Shown: positions 1 through 9,310 of the stretch, piece by piece
Layout: each line of letters begins with the position of its first letter
Position numbering within the stretch: position 1 is the stretch's first letter
Source of the DNA: Porticoccaceae bacterium
Lineage (GTDB): Bacteria; Pseudomonadota; Gammaproteobacteria; Pseudomonadales; Porticoccaceae
Direction of reading: 5' to 3'
NCBI GenBank assembly: GCA_019090225.1
Contig: JAHRWI010000181.1
Coordinates: forward strand, 1-33,275
Length of the DNA: 33,275 nucleotides
The notes under the pieces: generated by a model
Databases searched by the model: none
The model's input: the letters and a program-made list of their open reading frames with translations, nothing else
What the model was told of the DNA's origin: nothing
Program-made: the position numbers and the translations under genes

Positions 1-444
1 AGCAACGAAATCAACATGGACGCCAAGGGGCGCATGGCTATGCCTGTCAGGCATAAAGATGCCTTGCTGGCTGATTGTGAAGGTCGGTTGGTGGTGACCA
101 TAGATATTTCCGACAAGTGCCTGATGATTTATCCGCTGCCCGAATGGGAAGAGCAAGAAAACAAGATTCGTGCCCTCCCTACCTTAAACGCTGCGACCCG
201 TCGTATGCAACGCTTATTAATTGGTCATGCCCGAGATGTCGAAATGGATGCCAATGGACGCGTTTTGATTCCTCCAGAATTACGTAGTTATGCCGAGCTT
301 GAAAAGAAAGTGACGGTGGTCGGGCAGGGCCACCGTTTAGAGCTGTGGAACTCAGAGAGTTGGAATACACAACGAGATATCTGGTTGGATGAAGAGTCCG
401 GTCAAGCGGATTTTCCCGACGATATAAAATCTATATCCCTGTGA
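1..444 (+). CDS. mraZ: MraZ transcriptional regulator, 5'-truncated by window edge
   Basis: Frame open from base 1 (SNEINMDAKGRMAMPVRH...), MraZ/AbrB-like DAKGR motif repeated (DANGRVLIPPELR); immediately upstream of rsmH as in dcw clusters. Confidence 0.93.
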   Translation, partial: SNEINMDAKGRMAMPVRHKDALLADCEGRLVVTIDISDKCLMIYPLPEWEEQENKIRALPTLNAATRRMQRLLIGHARDVEMDANGRVLIPPELRSYAELEKKVTVVGQGHRLELWNSESWNTQRDIWLDEESGQADFPDDIKSISL

Positions 445-451
445 GGTAAGT

Positions 452-1390
452 TTGGTGGGCCTTCAGCCTGAAAGTCATACCACGGTATTGCGAGCAGAGG
501 CCGTTGCGGCATTGGTTCAGAACCCTGATGGCTTTTACGTGGATGGTACCTTTGGCCGCGGTGGCCATAGTGCTGAAATTTTAAAACGTTTGTCCAGCAA
601 GGGCCGCTTGCTGGCGATTGATAAAGACCCTGAGGCCTGCGCCTGGGCAAACCAGTATTTCGTCAGTGATGAAAGGTTTGTTATCGAGCGCGGCTGTTTC
701 GAGGATTTGGCCTTGATAGTTGAGCGGCATCTTGGCGCGGGTCGGGTGTCCGGCGTACTTCTGGATTTGGGTGTGTCTTCTCCGCAACTAGATGATTCCA
801 GCCGGGGTTTCAGCTTTTTACGTGATGGGCCTCTGGATATGAGAATGGACCCGGATCGAGGCCAAAGTGCTGCGCATTGGCTGGCCGTGGCCTCAATCGA
901 TGAAGTCACCCGTGTGCTCAGAGATTACGGTGAAGAGAAGCACGCTCGTCGCATGGCACGGGCAATTGTCGCTGCCCGGGATGAAGCGCCTATTACCCGA
1001 ACCGGCCAGCTGGCAAGCATCATTACTGAGGCTAACCCGTCCTGGGAGAAGCATAAGCATCCCGCCACTCGCGCCTTTCAGGCGATCAGAATTTTCATCA
1101 ATAGGGAACTGGAAGAAATACATCAGCTTCTTGATAGCGTGCTTGATGTGCTAGCGGTGGGTGGCCTTCTGGTGGTGATCAGCTTCCACTCGCTCGAGGA
1201 TCGGATCATCAAGCGTTTTATTCGCGGTCACGAGCGCCCGGTGGTGCCGAAAGGCTTGCCGATACGCGATAGCGAGATTGTGCGGCGGATGCGCTCGGTA
1301 GGTAAGGTCATCAAGGCCAGCGAGCAAGAAATTGCCGCCAATCCCCGTGCTCGCAGCGCCGTGATGCGTGTGGCGGAGAAGCTGGTATGA
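452..1390 (+). CDS. rsmH: 16S rRNA (cytosine1402-N4)-methyltransferase RsmH (MraW)
   Basis: HTTVLRAEAV, DGTFGRGGHS, LLDLGVSSPQLD, RGFSF..GPLDMRMD, ISFHSLEDRIIKRF motifs; TTG (452) or GTG (455) start after GAGG. Confidence 0.97.
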   Translation: MVGLQPESHTTVLRAEAVAALVQNPDGFYVDGTFGRGGHSAEILKRLSSKGRLLAIDKDPEACAWANQYFVSDERFVIERGCFEDLALIVERHLGAGRVSGVLLDLGVSSPQLDDSSRGFSFLRDGPLDMRMDPDRGQSAAHWLAVASIDEVTRVLRDYGEEKHARRMARAIVAARDEAPITRTGQLASIITEANPSWEKHKHPATRAFQAIRIFINRELEEIHQLLDSVLDVLAVGGLLVVISFHSLEDRIIKRFIRGHERPVVPKGLPIRDSEIVRRMRSVGKVIKASEQEIAANPRARSAVMRVAEKLV

Positions 1391-1680
1391 GTCAAGCGTC
1401 CACCATCCTCGGACTAAGTTTGTCGAAAGTTATGGCAGTCGTATGGCTATTGATGCTGTTCAGCGGCCTGAGTGTGGTTTATGTCAGTCACCAGTGTCGT
1501 TTGTTGTACAGCGAGCTGGCTGTGCTGGAGCAGAAAAAAAATGGTCTCCAAGTCGCCTGGGGTCAGTACTTGATTGAAGAAAGCGCGCTGGCTTCTTTGC
1601 ATCGGGTTGAAGTTTTTGCACAACAAAAATTGGGTATGCAGGCGCCAGTGCTGGATCAGATTGTGGTAGTTAAGCCTTGA
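1387..1680 (+). CDS. ftsL: Cell division protein FtsL
   Basis: 97-aa bitopic protein, one N-terminal TM, between rsmH and ftsI, ATGA overlap with rsmH. Confidence 0.88.
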   Translation: MSQASTILGLSLSKVMAVVWLLMLFSGLSVVYVSHQCRLLYSELAVLEQKKNGLQVAWGQYLIEESALASLHRVEVFAQQKLGMQAPVLDQIVVVKP

Positions 1681-3614
1681 AGCGCGAGCAAACAAAAAGT
1701 CGTCGACCTTCTGGGTCTAAGTCTAGATCGTCTCGTGGTCGACAGCCGGGTGCTCGACAGCTTGGTCTGTCAGCCTGGCGTTATCGCGTAGTGGTGGTCG
1801 GGTTGGCGCTACTGCCGCTTGCTGCGCTGTGGAAGATTGCCAGCTTGCAGGTGCTGCCAGATATTGATCGGGGCTTTGAGTTTTTGAAGGGTCAGGGTGA
1901 CGACCGGATGGTGCGCAAGGAAGAAATTCCCGGTTATCGCGGTGTCATAACCGACCGCAGAGGTGAGCCTCTAGCGGTGAGTACGCCGGTCTTGTCCATA
2001 TGGGCTGACCCGAGAGTGCTTGATGCCAATGCAGATCAGCTTGCTCCACTAGCTCGGCAGTTGGGTATAAAGCTCAGTGTCCTGACTGGTCGCATCGCGC
2101 ATTATGCAGGCAAAGAATTTATGTATTTGTCGCGGCGGATAACGCCGCGACAGGCCGAGGCGATTCTTGAGCTGGGTATTCCCGGAGTTTACAAAAACAC
2201 CGAGTACAAGCGCTACTACCCGGCTGGTGAAGTCACGGCTCAGTTGGTCGGTTTTACCGACATTGATGATGTTGGTCAGGAAGGCATGGAGCTGGCCTTC
2301 AACGAGAGCCTGGCTGGGCGCTCTGGATTCAGGCAGGTGCTTAAGGATCAAAAGGGTCGTGTCATCAAAGACCTCCGATTATTGAGTAGTGAAAAACCCG
2401 GTAAGAATCTCGCCTTGAGTATTGATTTGCGACTGCAATATGCGGCCTATCGGGAATTGAAAGCGGCGATTACTCACTTTCGTGCGGCCTCAGGCTCGGT
2501 GGTAATTCTCGATGTTCACAGTGGCGAAGTACTGGCCATGGTTAATCAGCCTTCGTTTAACCCCAATGATCGCAGTCGCTTGAACACCCAGGCCATGCGC
2601 AACCGGGCGGCAACCGACCTTATTGAGCCTGGTTCTATCATGAAGCCCCTGACCATGGTGGCGGCTTTGGAGAGCGGCAAGTTTCATCCCAGCACCGTCA
2701 TCGATACCAGTCCGGGGCACTTCCGGGTCGGTCGTAAAACCTTTGTTGACCACAAAAATTATGGCCCGCTTGATCTCACTGGGATTCTTAAGAAATCGAG
2801 CCAGGTAGGTACCACCAAGATCGCCATGGCATTAGAGCCTGAAGCGATCCGTGGGGTATTCGAGCGAGTCGGTTTAGGGCAAGGGCCGGGTACGGGTTTT
2901 CCCGGTGAATCGGCTGGTTTTTTGCCGAATAAGCAGCGTTGGCGACCAGTTGAAAGAGCGACCATGGCTTTCGGTTATGGCCTGGCGGTAACGCCTCTGC
3001 AATTAGCGCAGGCCTACGGTGTGTTGGCGAGTGGGGGTACTAAAACAGCAGTATCGCTGTTGAAGATATCGCCTGAAGACAGGCAAGTCCCGAGCGAGCT
3101 TGATCGGGTTATCCCCTCTGCTATCGCCGTGGATGTGCGCGAAATGATGAAGTCGGTGCTAGAGAAGGGTGGTACCGGAACCAGAGCGGCGATTCCAGGT
3201 TATGAGGTGGCAGGTAAAACCGGAACCAGCCACAAAGTGGGGGCGGCAGGTTATCAGCAGGATCATTATGTTTCGCTATTTGCTGGTATGGTGCCAGCAG
3301 ATTCCCCTCGCCTGGTAGCGGTGGTGGTGATTGATGATCCACGTAGTGAAGACTATTACGGTGGTCTCGTGGCTGCCCCGGTGTTTTCAAAAGTCACTGC
3401 TGAGGCCTTGCGTTTTCTAAATATTCCACCGGATATTCCCTTTCCAAAATCAGAGCTTGTCACGGCTAAAGAAGCCTCGTTTAAAGAAGACTTGCCTAAA
3501 GAAACCTCACCCAAAGACGTGCAAACAAGCAGATCTGGTGCGGATAAGTCGATGGCGAAATCAGACCTTGCCGGAGTGCAGAAGCTTGTTCGCGCACAGG
3601 GTGGCGCAACGTGA
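1677..3614 (+). CDS. ftsI: Peptidoglycan transpeptidase FtsI (PBP3)
   Basis: Penicillin-binding motifs: EPGSIMKP (SxxK), KSSQVG (SxN-like), KTGTSHK (KTG); TTG start overlapping ftsL stop; unusual K/E-rich C-terminal tail. Confidence 0.96.
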   Translation: MKREQTKSRRPSGSKSRSSRGRQPGARQLGLSAWRYRVVVVGLALLPLAALWKIASLQVLPDIDRGFEFLKGQGDDRMVRKEEIPGYRGVITDRRGEPLAVSTPVLSIWADPRVLDANADQLAPLARQLGIKLSVLTGRIAHYAGKEFMYLSRRITPRQAEAILELGIPGVYKNTEYKRYYPAGEVTAQLVGFTDIDDVGQEGMELAFNESLAGRSGFRQVLKDQKGRVIKDLRLLSSEKPGKNLALSIDLRLQYAAYRELKAAITHFRAASGSVVILDVHSGEVLAMVNQPSFNPNDRSRLNTQAMRNRAATDLIEPGSIMKPLTMVAALESGKFHPSTVIDTSPGHFRVGRKTFVDHKNYGPLDLTGILKKSSQVGTTKIAMALEPEAIRGVFERVGLGQGPGTGFPGESAGFLPNKQRWRPVERATMAFGYGLAVTPLQLAQAYGVLASGGTKTAVSLLKISPEDRQVPSELDRVIPSAIAVDVREMMKSVLEKGGTGTRAAIPGYEVAGKTGTSHKVGAAGYQQDHYVSLFAGMVPADSPRLVAVVVIDDPRSEDYYGGLVAAPVFSKVTAEALRFLNIPPDIPFPKSELVTAKEASFKEDLPKETSPKDVQTSRSGADKSMAKSDLAGVQKLVRAQGGAT

Positions 3615-5359
3615 TGGCCGCGCAGAAAAATACAGCTGTCATGACCCTGCGGGATTTATTACCCGATATGGAAATGATGGCTGAGTCAGTGATTTTGCCG
3701 CGAACCGTTAGTGCAGAATCAGTGGCAGAGATTGGTGTCAGTGGACTCCAGCTCGATAGCCGCAAGGTCCGGCCCGGAGATGTGTTTATTGCGGTGCCAG
3801 GTTTCGATCAAAATAAGCCAGTCGATGGCCGACAGTTTATCGGTCAGGCACTTGCCGCGGGTGCCGTGGCGGTGCTCGCGGAGCACGAGGCATGGTCCGA
3901 GCAAGCTTTAAAACAAGATGGGCTCGAACAAGACGAAACCAGGCAAGCATTGCCTGAGTATGGAGTGCCGGTAGTCTTGATTGCCGGTTTAGTCAGCCAG
4001 ATAAGTTCTATCGCCGGGCGCTTTTACGATCAGCCCAGTGAGCATATGCGGGTGATCGGAATCACTGGCACGAACGGCAAGACCACCTGTTCCCACCTGC
4101 TTGCGCAACTGTTCAACCAGCTCAAGGTCACGGCGGCTGTGATTGGTACGTTGGGTTACGGTGTGTCGGATCGGCTTGCGCCAAAGTCCGGTGGGTCTGG
4201 TGGCGATAATGCTGAGAGTCAAAGTGCCGGAGGCTTAATTAACAGGGACTTAACTAATAGGGGGTTGGTTAACAAAGACTTGATCAGTACCGGTTTAACG
4301 ACGCCGGATGCGGTGCTTAGCCAGGCCATCCTGGCTGACATGCGTGCCGCCGATGTGGCCTGTGTGGCGATGGAGGTGTCTTCTCATAGTCTTGATCAGG
4401 GCCGGATTAGCGGTGTCCGCGTGGCCGGGGCGGTGTTTACCAATCTCAGTCAGGATCATCTGGATTATCACGGCACGATGGCGGCGTATCTGGCGGCCAA
4501 AGAAAAACTCTTCCAGATGCCGGGCCTTGAATTCGGGGTTATTAATGTCGATGACCCGGCCGGGCTTGCCCTTGTTGAAGCGCTTGATAGCAGCATAAAA
4601 GTTTATACCTATTCACTAAGCGCAGATTCTTTTACAGCGAAAGATAGCGCGGTTTATGTCAGTAATATTCGCTACTCGGCACAAGGCATAGAGGCTGATG
4701 TCGTTAGCCCATGGGGTGAAGCGCGCATACAGAGTCGACTGGTCGGCGAATTTAATCTGAGTAATCTCCTGGCGGTTATGACCACCGCTTGCGCCAGTGG
4801 TCTGGCTTTTGATCAGGTGATGCCAGCGCTAAGTCAGTTGCGACCTGTGCCTGGTCGTCTAGAGGTGATTAACGAGGGATCGGGTCCGAGAGTCGTTATT
4901 GACTATGCTCATACGCCCGACGCTCTGTCGAATACCTTGAGCGCTTTGCGCTATACCGCAACTAGTTCGAGTGGGGCGTCCAGCAAGGACTCCAGTGCTA
5001 AATTGTGGTGCGTATTTGGTTGTGGCGGAGATCGGGACAAAGGCAAGCGTCCGGCGATGGCCGCCGTTGCTGGTGAATTGGCAGACGAGATAGTCGTCAC
5101 CAGTGATAACCCTCGTAACGAAGCGCCAGAGAATATTATTGATGACATCCTGTCTGGCGCGAATCGATTGTTTCATCGTATCGAAGACCGGGCTGAGGCC
5201 ATTGCTTTTGCTATCAGCCACGCTGAACCGCAAGACACCGTGCTGATTGCCGGTAAGGGTCATGAGGATTTCCAAATAAATGGTGAGAGCCGTTTACCCT
5301 TTAGCGATGCTGCACAGGCACGTTTAGCGCTCAGGCATAGGGAAGGTGGTCATGAGTAA
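3611..5359 (+). CDS. murE: UDP-N-acetylmuramoyl-L-alanyl-D-glutamate--2,6-diaminopimelate ligase MurE, with several in-frame insertions
   Basis: GITGTNGKTT, GLTTPDAV, AMEVSSHSLDQGR, DYAHTPDAL, GCGGDRDKGKRP, DNPRNE (mDAP-type); GTG 3611 or ATG 3614 start. Confidence 0.96.
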   Translation: MMAAQKNTAVMTLRDLLPDMEMMAESVILPRTVSAESVAEIGVSGLQLDSRKVRPGDVFIAVPGFDQNKPVDGRQFIGQALAAGAVAVLAEHEAWSEQALKQDGLEQDETRQALPEYGVPVVLIAGLVSQISSIAGRFYDQPSEHMRVIGITGTNGKTTCSHLLAQLFNQLKVTAAVIGTLGYGVSDRLAPKSGGSGGDNAESQSAGGLINRDLTNRGLVNKDLISTGLTTPDAVLSQAILADMRAADVACVAMEVSSHSLDQGRISGVRVAGAVFTNLSQDHLDYHGTMAAYLAAKEKLFQMPGLEFGVINVDDPAGLALVEALDSSIKVYTYSLSADSFTAKDSAVYVSNIRYSAQGIEADVVSPWGEARIQSRLVGEFNLSNLLAVMTTACASGLAFDQVMPALSQLRPVPGRLEVINEGSGPRVVIDYAHTPDALSNTLSALRYTATSSSGASSKDSSAKLWCVFGCGGDRDKGKRPAMAAVAGELADEIVVTSDNPRNEAPENIIDDILSGANRLFHRIEDRAEAIAFAISHAEPQDTVLIAGKGHEDFQINGESRLPFSDAAQARLALRHREGGHE

Positions 5360-6725
5360 TTTAACCTTGTCCCAGGCTGCGGTGGCTTATGGCGGCACCT
5401 TGCTGTATCCGGATTGCGGTTTTAGTCATGTGTCCACAGATTCTCGGACAGTTGCTGCCGGGGATTTGTTTGTGGCTTTGCGCGGTGAATCATTCGATGC
5501 CCATTTATTTCTTAAACAGGCCGCCAGCAAAGCCTGCGGTTTAGTTGTTCAATACCCTGATAAACAACTCGATGTTCCGCAATGGGTGGTCCCAGATACA
5601 GTGCAGGCTTTGGGTCAGTTAGCGGCTATGGCGCGCGAGCAGTTTGATGGCCCCTTAGTGGCTCTCACTGGCAGCAGTGGCAAGACCACGGTGAAAGAAA
5701 TGCTGGCGAGTATTCTCGCTTGCGTGGCACCGGTGCTAGCCACGCAGGGCAACCTGAATAATTACATCGGAGTACCGAAAACCTTATTGAGATTGGAGCC
5801 AGAGCACCGTTTTGCCGTGCTCGAATTAGGCGCCAGCGCACCTGGCGAGATAGCCTATCTCGCCAGTTTGGTTAAGCCGACCATCGCCTTGGTGACCAAC
5901 GTTTTACCGGCTCACGTTGAAGGTTTTGGCTCTCTGGCCGGCGTTGCCGCCGCCAAGGGTGAAATCTATCGCAGTCTCGATGGTTCAGGTGTTGCGGTTC
6001 TTAATCTGGATGAGCCCTGGTTAGAGCAGTGGCAACAATCCTTGCCTTGCCTCGAGACCGTGACGTTTAGTCTCGATAAAGCGGAGGCCGATGTTTATGC
6101 CAGCGATATACGTTTAGACGTCGAGGGCTGTGCGGCGTTTGTATTGAATATTTGTCGAGATCAGGCAAGGGATCAATTGCCCGTTCAGCTGCGTATACCT
6201 GGCCGTCATAACGTCAATAATGCCCTGGCAGCTGCGGCCTGCGCTGTGGCTGCAGGTCTCGAAATCACCACCATTGCGGCGGGTCTGGAGTCAGTGTCGG
6301 CGGTGGCCGGGCGCATGGAATATAAGACCGGCCTTAAAGGCTGCCGGGTAATCGACGATAGTTATAACGCGAATCCGGGTTCCGTGAAAGCGGCTATTGA
6401 TGTGCTGGCTGGCTTAGAAGGCCGCCGGATACTGGTGCTCGGTGATATGGCAGAGCTTGGTGCCGATGCTGACAAGCTGCATTACGAAGTCGGCGAGTAC
6501 GCCACGGAACAGGGTGTCGATTTGCTTCTGGCAACCGGAAATTTATGCGCCCATGCCATTGCTGGTTTTGGTGATGAAGGCCGTCTCTGCGCGAATAAAG
6601 ACGCCCTTGTCGAGTCCTTGCTCCCTGAATTGCGAGGCGATGTCACAGTGCTGGTCAAGGGTTCCCGTAGTGCGGGCATGAATGAATTGGTTGAACAGAT
6701 CGTTATCGCAGGGGGAAGTGCCTGA
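5352..6725 (+). CDS. murF: UDP-N-acetylmuramoyl-tripeptide--D-alanyl-D-alanine ligase MurF
   Basis: [46 protein letters not shown] motifs; the ORF can begin at GTG 5346 but ATG 5352 is more likely. Confidence 0.95.
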   Translation: MSNLTLSQAAVAYGGTLLYPDCGFSHVSTDSRTVAAGDLFVALRGESFDAHLFLKQAASKACGLVVQYPDKQLDVPQWVVPDTVQALGQLAAMAREQFDGPLVALTGSSGKTTVKEMLASILACVAPVLATQGNLNNYIGVPKTLLRLEPEHRFAVLELGASAPGEIAYLASLVKPTIALVTNVLPAHVEGFGSLAGVAAAKGEIYRSLDGSGVAVLNLDEPWLEQWQQSLPCLETVTFSLDKAEADVYASDIRLDVEGCAAFVLNICRDQARDQLPVQLRIPGRHNVNNALAAAACAVAAGLEITTIAAGLESVSAVAGRMEYKTGLKGCRVIDDSYNANPGSVKAAIDVLAGLEGRRILVLGDMAELGADADKLHYEVGEYATEQGVDLLLATGNLCAHAIAGFGDEGRLCANKDALVESLLPELRGDVTVLVKGSRSAGMNELVEQIVIAGGSA

Positions 6726-7807
6726 TGCTTTATTGGTTAGCCGACTATTTATCTCAGTACATGAGTACCCTGGCGGTCTTCAAATACCTGACCCTCCGGG
6801 CGATTTTGGGAATTCTCACATCGCTGAGTATCTCTTTGTTATTGGGGCCAATGGTGATTAGGCGTCTCAATGATATGCAGATCGGTCAGGCGGTACGCGA
6901 TGACGGTCCGCAAAGTCATTTAATTAAAGCCGGTACCCCGACTATGGGTGGGGCGCTGATTCTCTTATCAATTTTTACCAGTACCTTGCTGTGGGCGGAC
7001 TTAAGTAATCGCTATGTGTGGGTGGTTCTGGCGGTGACGTTTTTGTTTGGTGCCGTGGGTTGGGTGGATGATTATCGCAAAGTGGTCGAAAAGCACTCTC
7101 AGGGTTTATCCGCACGCTGGAAATATTTCTGGCAGTCGCTGATTGGTTTGAGTGCGGCGGTATTTTTGTTTGTCAGCGCAACGTCGCCAGCGGAAACGCA
7201 ATTGATCGTACCCTTCTTTAAAAGCGTCGCCTGGGATATGGGCATCTTTTATGTGGTTCTGACTTATCTGGTCATTGTCGGTTCGAGTAATGCTGTGAAT
7301 CTCACCGATGGCCTTGACGGCCTGGCCATTATGCCGACGGTACTGGTGGGTGGCGCACTGGGCGTGATTGCTTATCTGGCCGGTAATATCGAATTCGCCA
7401 GTTATTTACATATTCCCTACATCCGTGGTGCAGGCGAGCTGGTGATATTTTGTACAGCCTTGGGTGGCGCTGGTCTTGGCTTCCTGTGGTTTAACACTTA
7501 TCCCGCGCAAATCTTTATGGGCGATGTCGGTTCCCTGGCCCTTGGCGCAGCGCTGGGTATCGTCGCGGTGATCGTCCGTCACGAAATCGTGTTGTTCATT
7601 ATGGGTGGGATTTTTGTTCTTGAAACGGTTTCGGTGATTTTGCAGGTGGCGTCTTTCAAGCTTACAGGTAAGCGTATTTTTCGTATGGCACCCATTCACC
7701 ACCATTTTGAGTTGAAAGGCTGGCCGGAACCAAGGGTGATTGTACGTTTCTGGATTATCACCGTGATGCTGGTTTTATTTGGACTGGCGACTTTAAAGCT
7801 CAGGTAA
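6725..7807 (+). CDS. mraY: Phospho-N-acetylmuramoyl-pentapeptide transferase MraY
   Basis: Polytopic; [55 protein letters not shown] motifs. Confidence 0.98.
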   Translation: MLYWLADYLSQYMSTLAVFKYLTLRAILGILTSLSISLLLGPMVIRRLNDMQIGQAVRDDGPQSHLIKAGTPTMGGALILLSIFTSTLLWADLSNRYVWVVLAVTFLFGAVGWVDDYRKVVEKHSQGLSARWKYFWQSLIGLSAAVFLFVSATSPAETQLIVPFFKSVAWDMGIFYVVLTYLVIVGSSNAVNLTDGLDGLAIMPTVLVGGALGVIAYLAGNIEFASYLHIPYIRGAGELVIFCTALGGAGLGFLWFNTYPAQIFMGDVGSLALGAALGIVAVIVRHEIVLFIMGGIFVLETVSVILQVASFKLTGKRIFRMAPIHHHFELKGWPEPRVIVRFWIITVMLVLFGLATLKLR

Positions 7808-7835
7808 TGGCAGTAAAGCAGGGGTGATGAAAACA

Positions 7836-7925
7836 CCTGAAATAACAAGGTATGACATTAGTAAGAGCGACCTAACTAGCTACGACATAAACAGGTACGA
7901 CATAAACAGGTACGACGTAAATAGA
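7836..7925 (+). repeat. 15-bp-period tandem repeat at the mraY-murD junction (about 6 units, 2 perfect: TACGACATAAACAGG x2)
   Basis: Units read directly: cctgaaataacaagg / tatgacattagtaag / agcgacctaactagc / tacgacataaacagg / tacgacataaacagg / tacgacgtaaataga. Confidence 0.85.
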
Positions 7926-9310
7926 TGCAAGAGCAGGCTGTGGGAAATTTAATCGCGAGCGACAAGTTAAGTGTTGTGGTGGGTCTGGGCGAGACCGGCT
8001 TGTCCGTGGCGCGCTTTCTGGCGGCCAGTGGCGAGCCTTTCGTGGTGGTCGACAGTCGCGCGCAACCGCCGGGCCTTGCCGCATTGCAGGAAATCTTGCC
8101 GGAAGTAGAAGTCGAGGTCGGTGGTTTCCGCTCGGAAACATTAGCCAGCGCACAGCGCCTGGTAGTGAGTCCAGGTGTGTCTCTGGCGGATCCAGCCTTG
8201 GTAGAAGCGGCGGCTCAGGGCGTGGAGCTAATCGGCGATATCGAGTTGTTTATGGCCGAGGCTAAGGCCCCCGTGATTGCGATCACCGGGTCAAACGGTA
8301 AAAGCACTGTCACGACTCTGCTCGGAAAAATGGCTGAGGCGGCTGGCTTAAATGTCGGTGTCGGCGGCAACCTTGGGCCACCGGCGCTGGATTTATTGAG
8401 TGCAGAGCGGGATTTGTACGTGCTGGAGTTATCGAGCTTTCAGCTTGAGTTGATCGATAAGTTATCGGCCCAGGTGGTGACGGTTCTCAACGTCAGTGCC
8501 GATCATATGGATCGCTACGCCAGCCTGATGGAATACCATCGCGCCAAACATCGTGTGTTTAGAGGTGCTAAAAAGGTCATCGTTAACCGGGATGACACGC
8601 TAACCCGGCCGCTGGTGCCCGATTCAGTGGAGCGTCTTACTTTTGGTCTGGGCAAACCAGATTTAAAGGCTTTCGGTTTGCTGGAAGAAAACGACGAAAC
8701 TTATCTCGCCTTCGAGTTTGAACCCTGGCTGGCAGTCTCCGAGCTGGGTATCAAAGGTCGTCATAATATTGCCAACGCCCTGGCTGCGCTGGCTCTGGGT
8801 CAGGCTGCCGGTTTGCCTCGCGAGGCTATGCTTCAGGCGCTGCGGGACTTTAGTGGCTTAGCTCATCGCTGTGAGACGGTTGCGGGAATAACTCAGGTCG
8901 TCGATGGCAAGCAGGGCATCACCTGGATCAATGATTCGAAGGCCACAAATTGTGGCGCGACCCTGGCGGCCATAACTGGCCTGGCTGATGCAGGTGATAT
9001 GAATATCATATTGATGGCTGGTGGCCAGGGTAAAGACCAGGACTTCTCCGTGCTTGAAGCTGCCACGGAAGGCCGGGTCAAGGTGGCGATATTGCTTGGC
9101 GAAGATGCTCCTCAAATTGCCCAGTGCCTACCTGCTTCGGTAGAGATTTTATTCGTCGAGGATATGACCGCAGCTGTGATGCTTGCTGCCGAGCACGCTG
9201 TCCCCGGTGACAGCGTGCTGCTATCACCAGCCTGTGCCAGTTTCGATATGTATTCTGGCTTTGTTGAACGTGGCAACAGTTTTAGAGCTGCAGTGGAGGC
9301 CTTGTGCTGA
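7925..9310 (+). CDS. murD: UDP-N-acetylmuramoylalanine--D-glutamate ligase MurD
   Basis: GLGETGLSVARFL, AITGSNGKSTVTTLLG, LELSSFQLE, NVSADHMDRY, WINDSKATN, LSPACASFD motifs; in-frame TAG directly before ATG 7925. Confidence 0.97.
   Translation: MQEQAVGNLIASDKLSVVVGLGETGLSVARFLAASGEPFVVVDSRAQPPGLAALQEILPEVEVEVGGFRSETLASAQRLVVSPGVSLADPALVEAAAQGVELIGDIELFMAEAKAPVIAITGSNGKSTVTTLLGKMAEAAGLNVGVGGNLGPPALDLLSAERDLYVLELSSFQLELIDKLSAQVVTVLNVSADHMDRYASLMEYHRAKHRVFRGAKKVIVNRDDTLTRPLVPDSVERLTFGLGKPDLKAFGLLEENDETYLAFEFEPWLAVSELGIKGRHNIANALAALALGQAAGLPREAMLQALRDFSGLAHRCETVAGITQVVDGKQGITWINDSKATNCGATLAAITGLADAGDMNIILMAGGQGKDQDFSVLEAATEGRVKVAILLGEDAPQIAQCLPASVEILFVEDMTAAVMLAAEHAVPGDSVLLSPACASFDMYSGFVERGNSFRAAVEALC

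Noticed and set aside
7872-8153. Minus-strand ORF ending ...YVVPVYVVPVYVVAS
   Set aside because: Antisense of murD; the repeated VPVYV is only the reverse strand of the 15-bp array.
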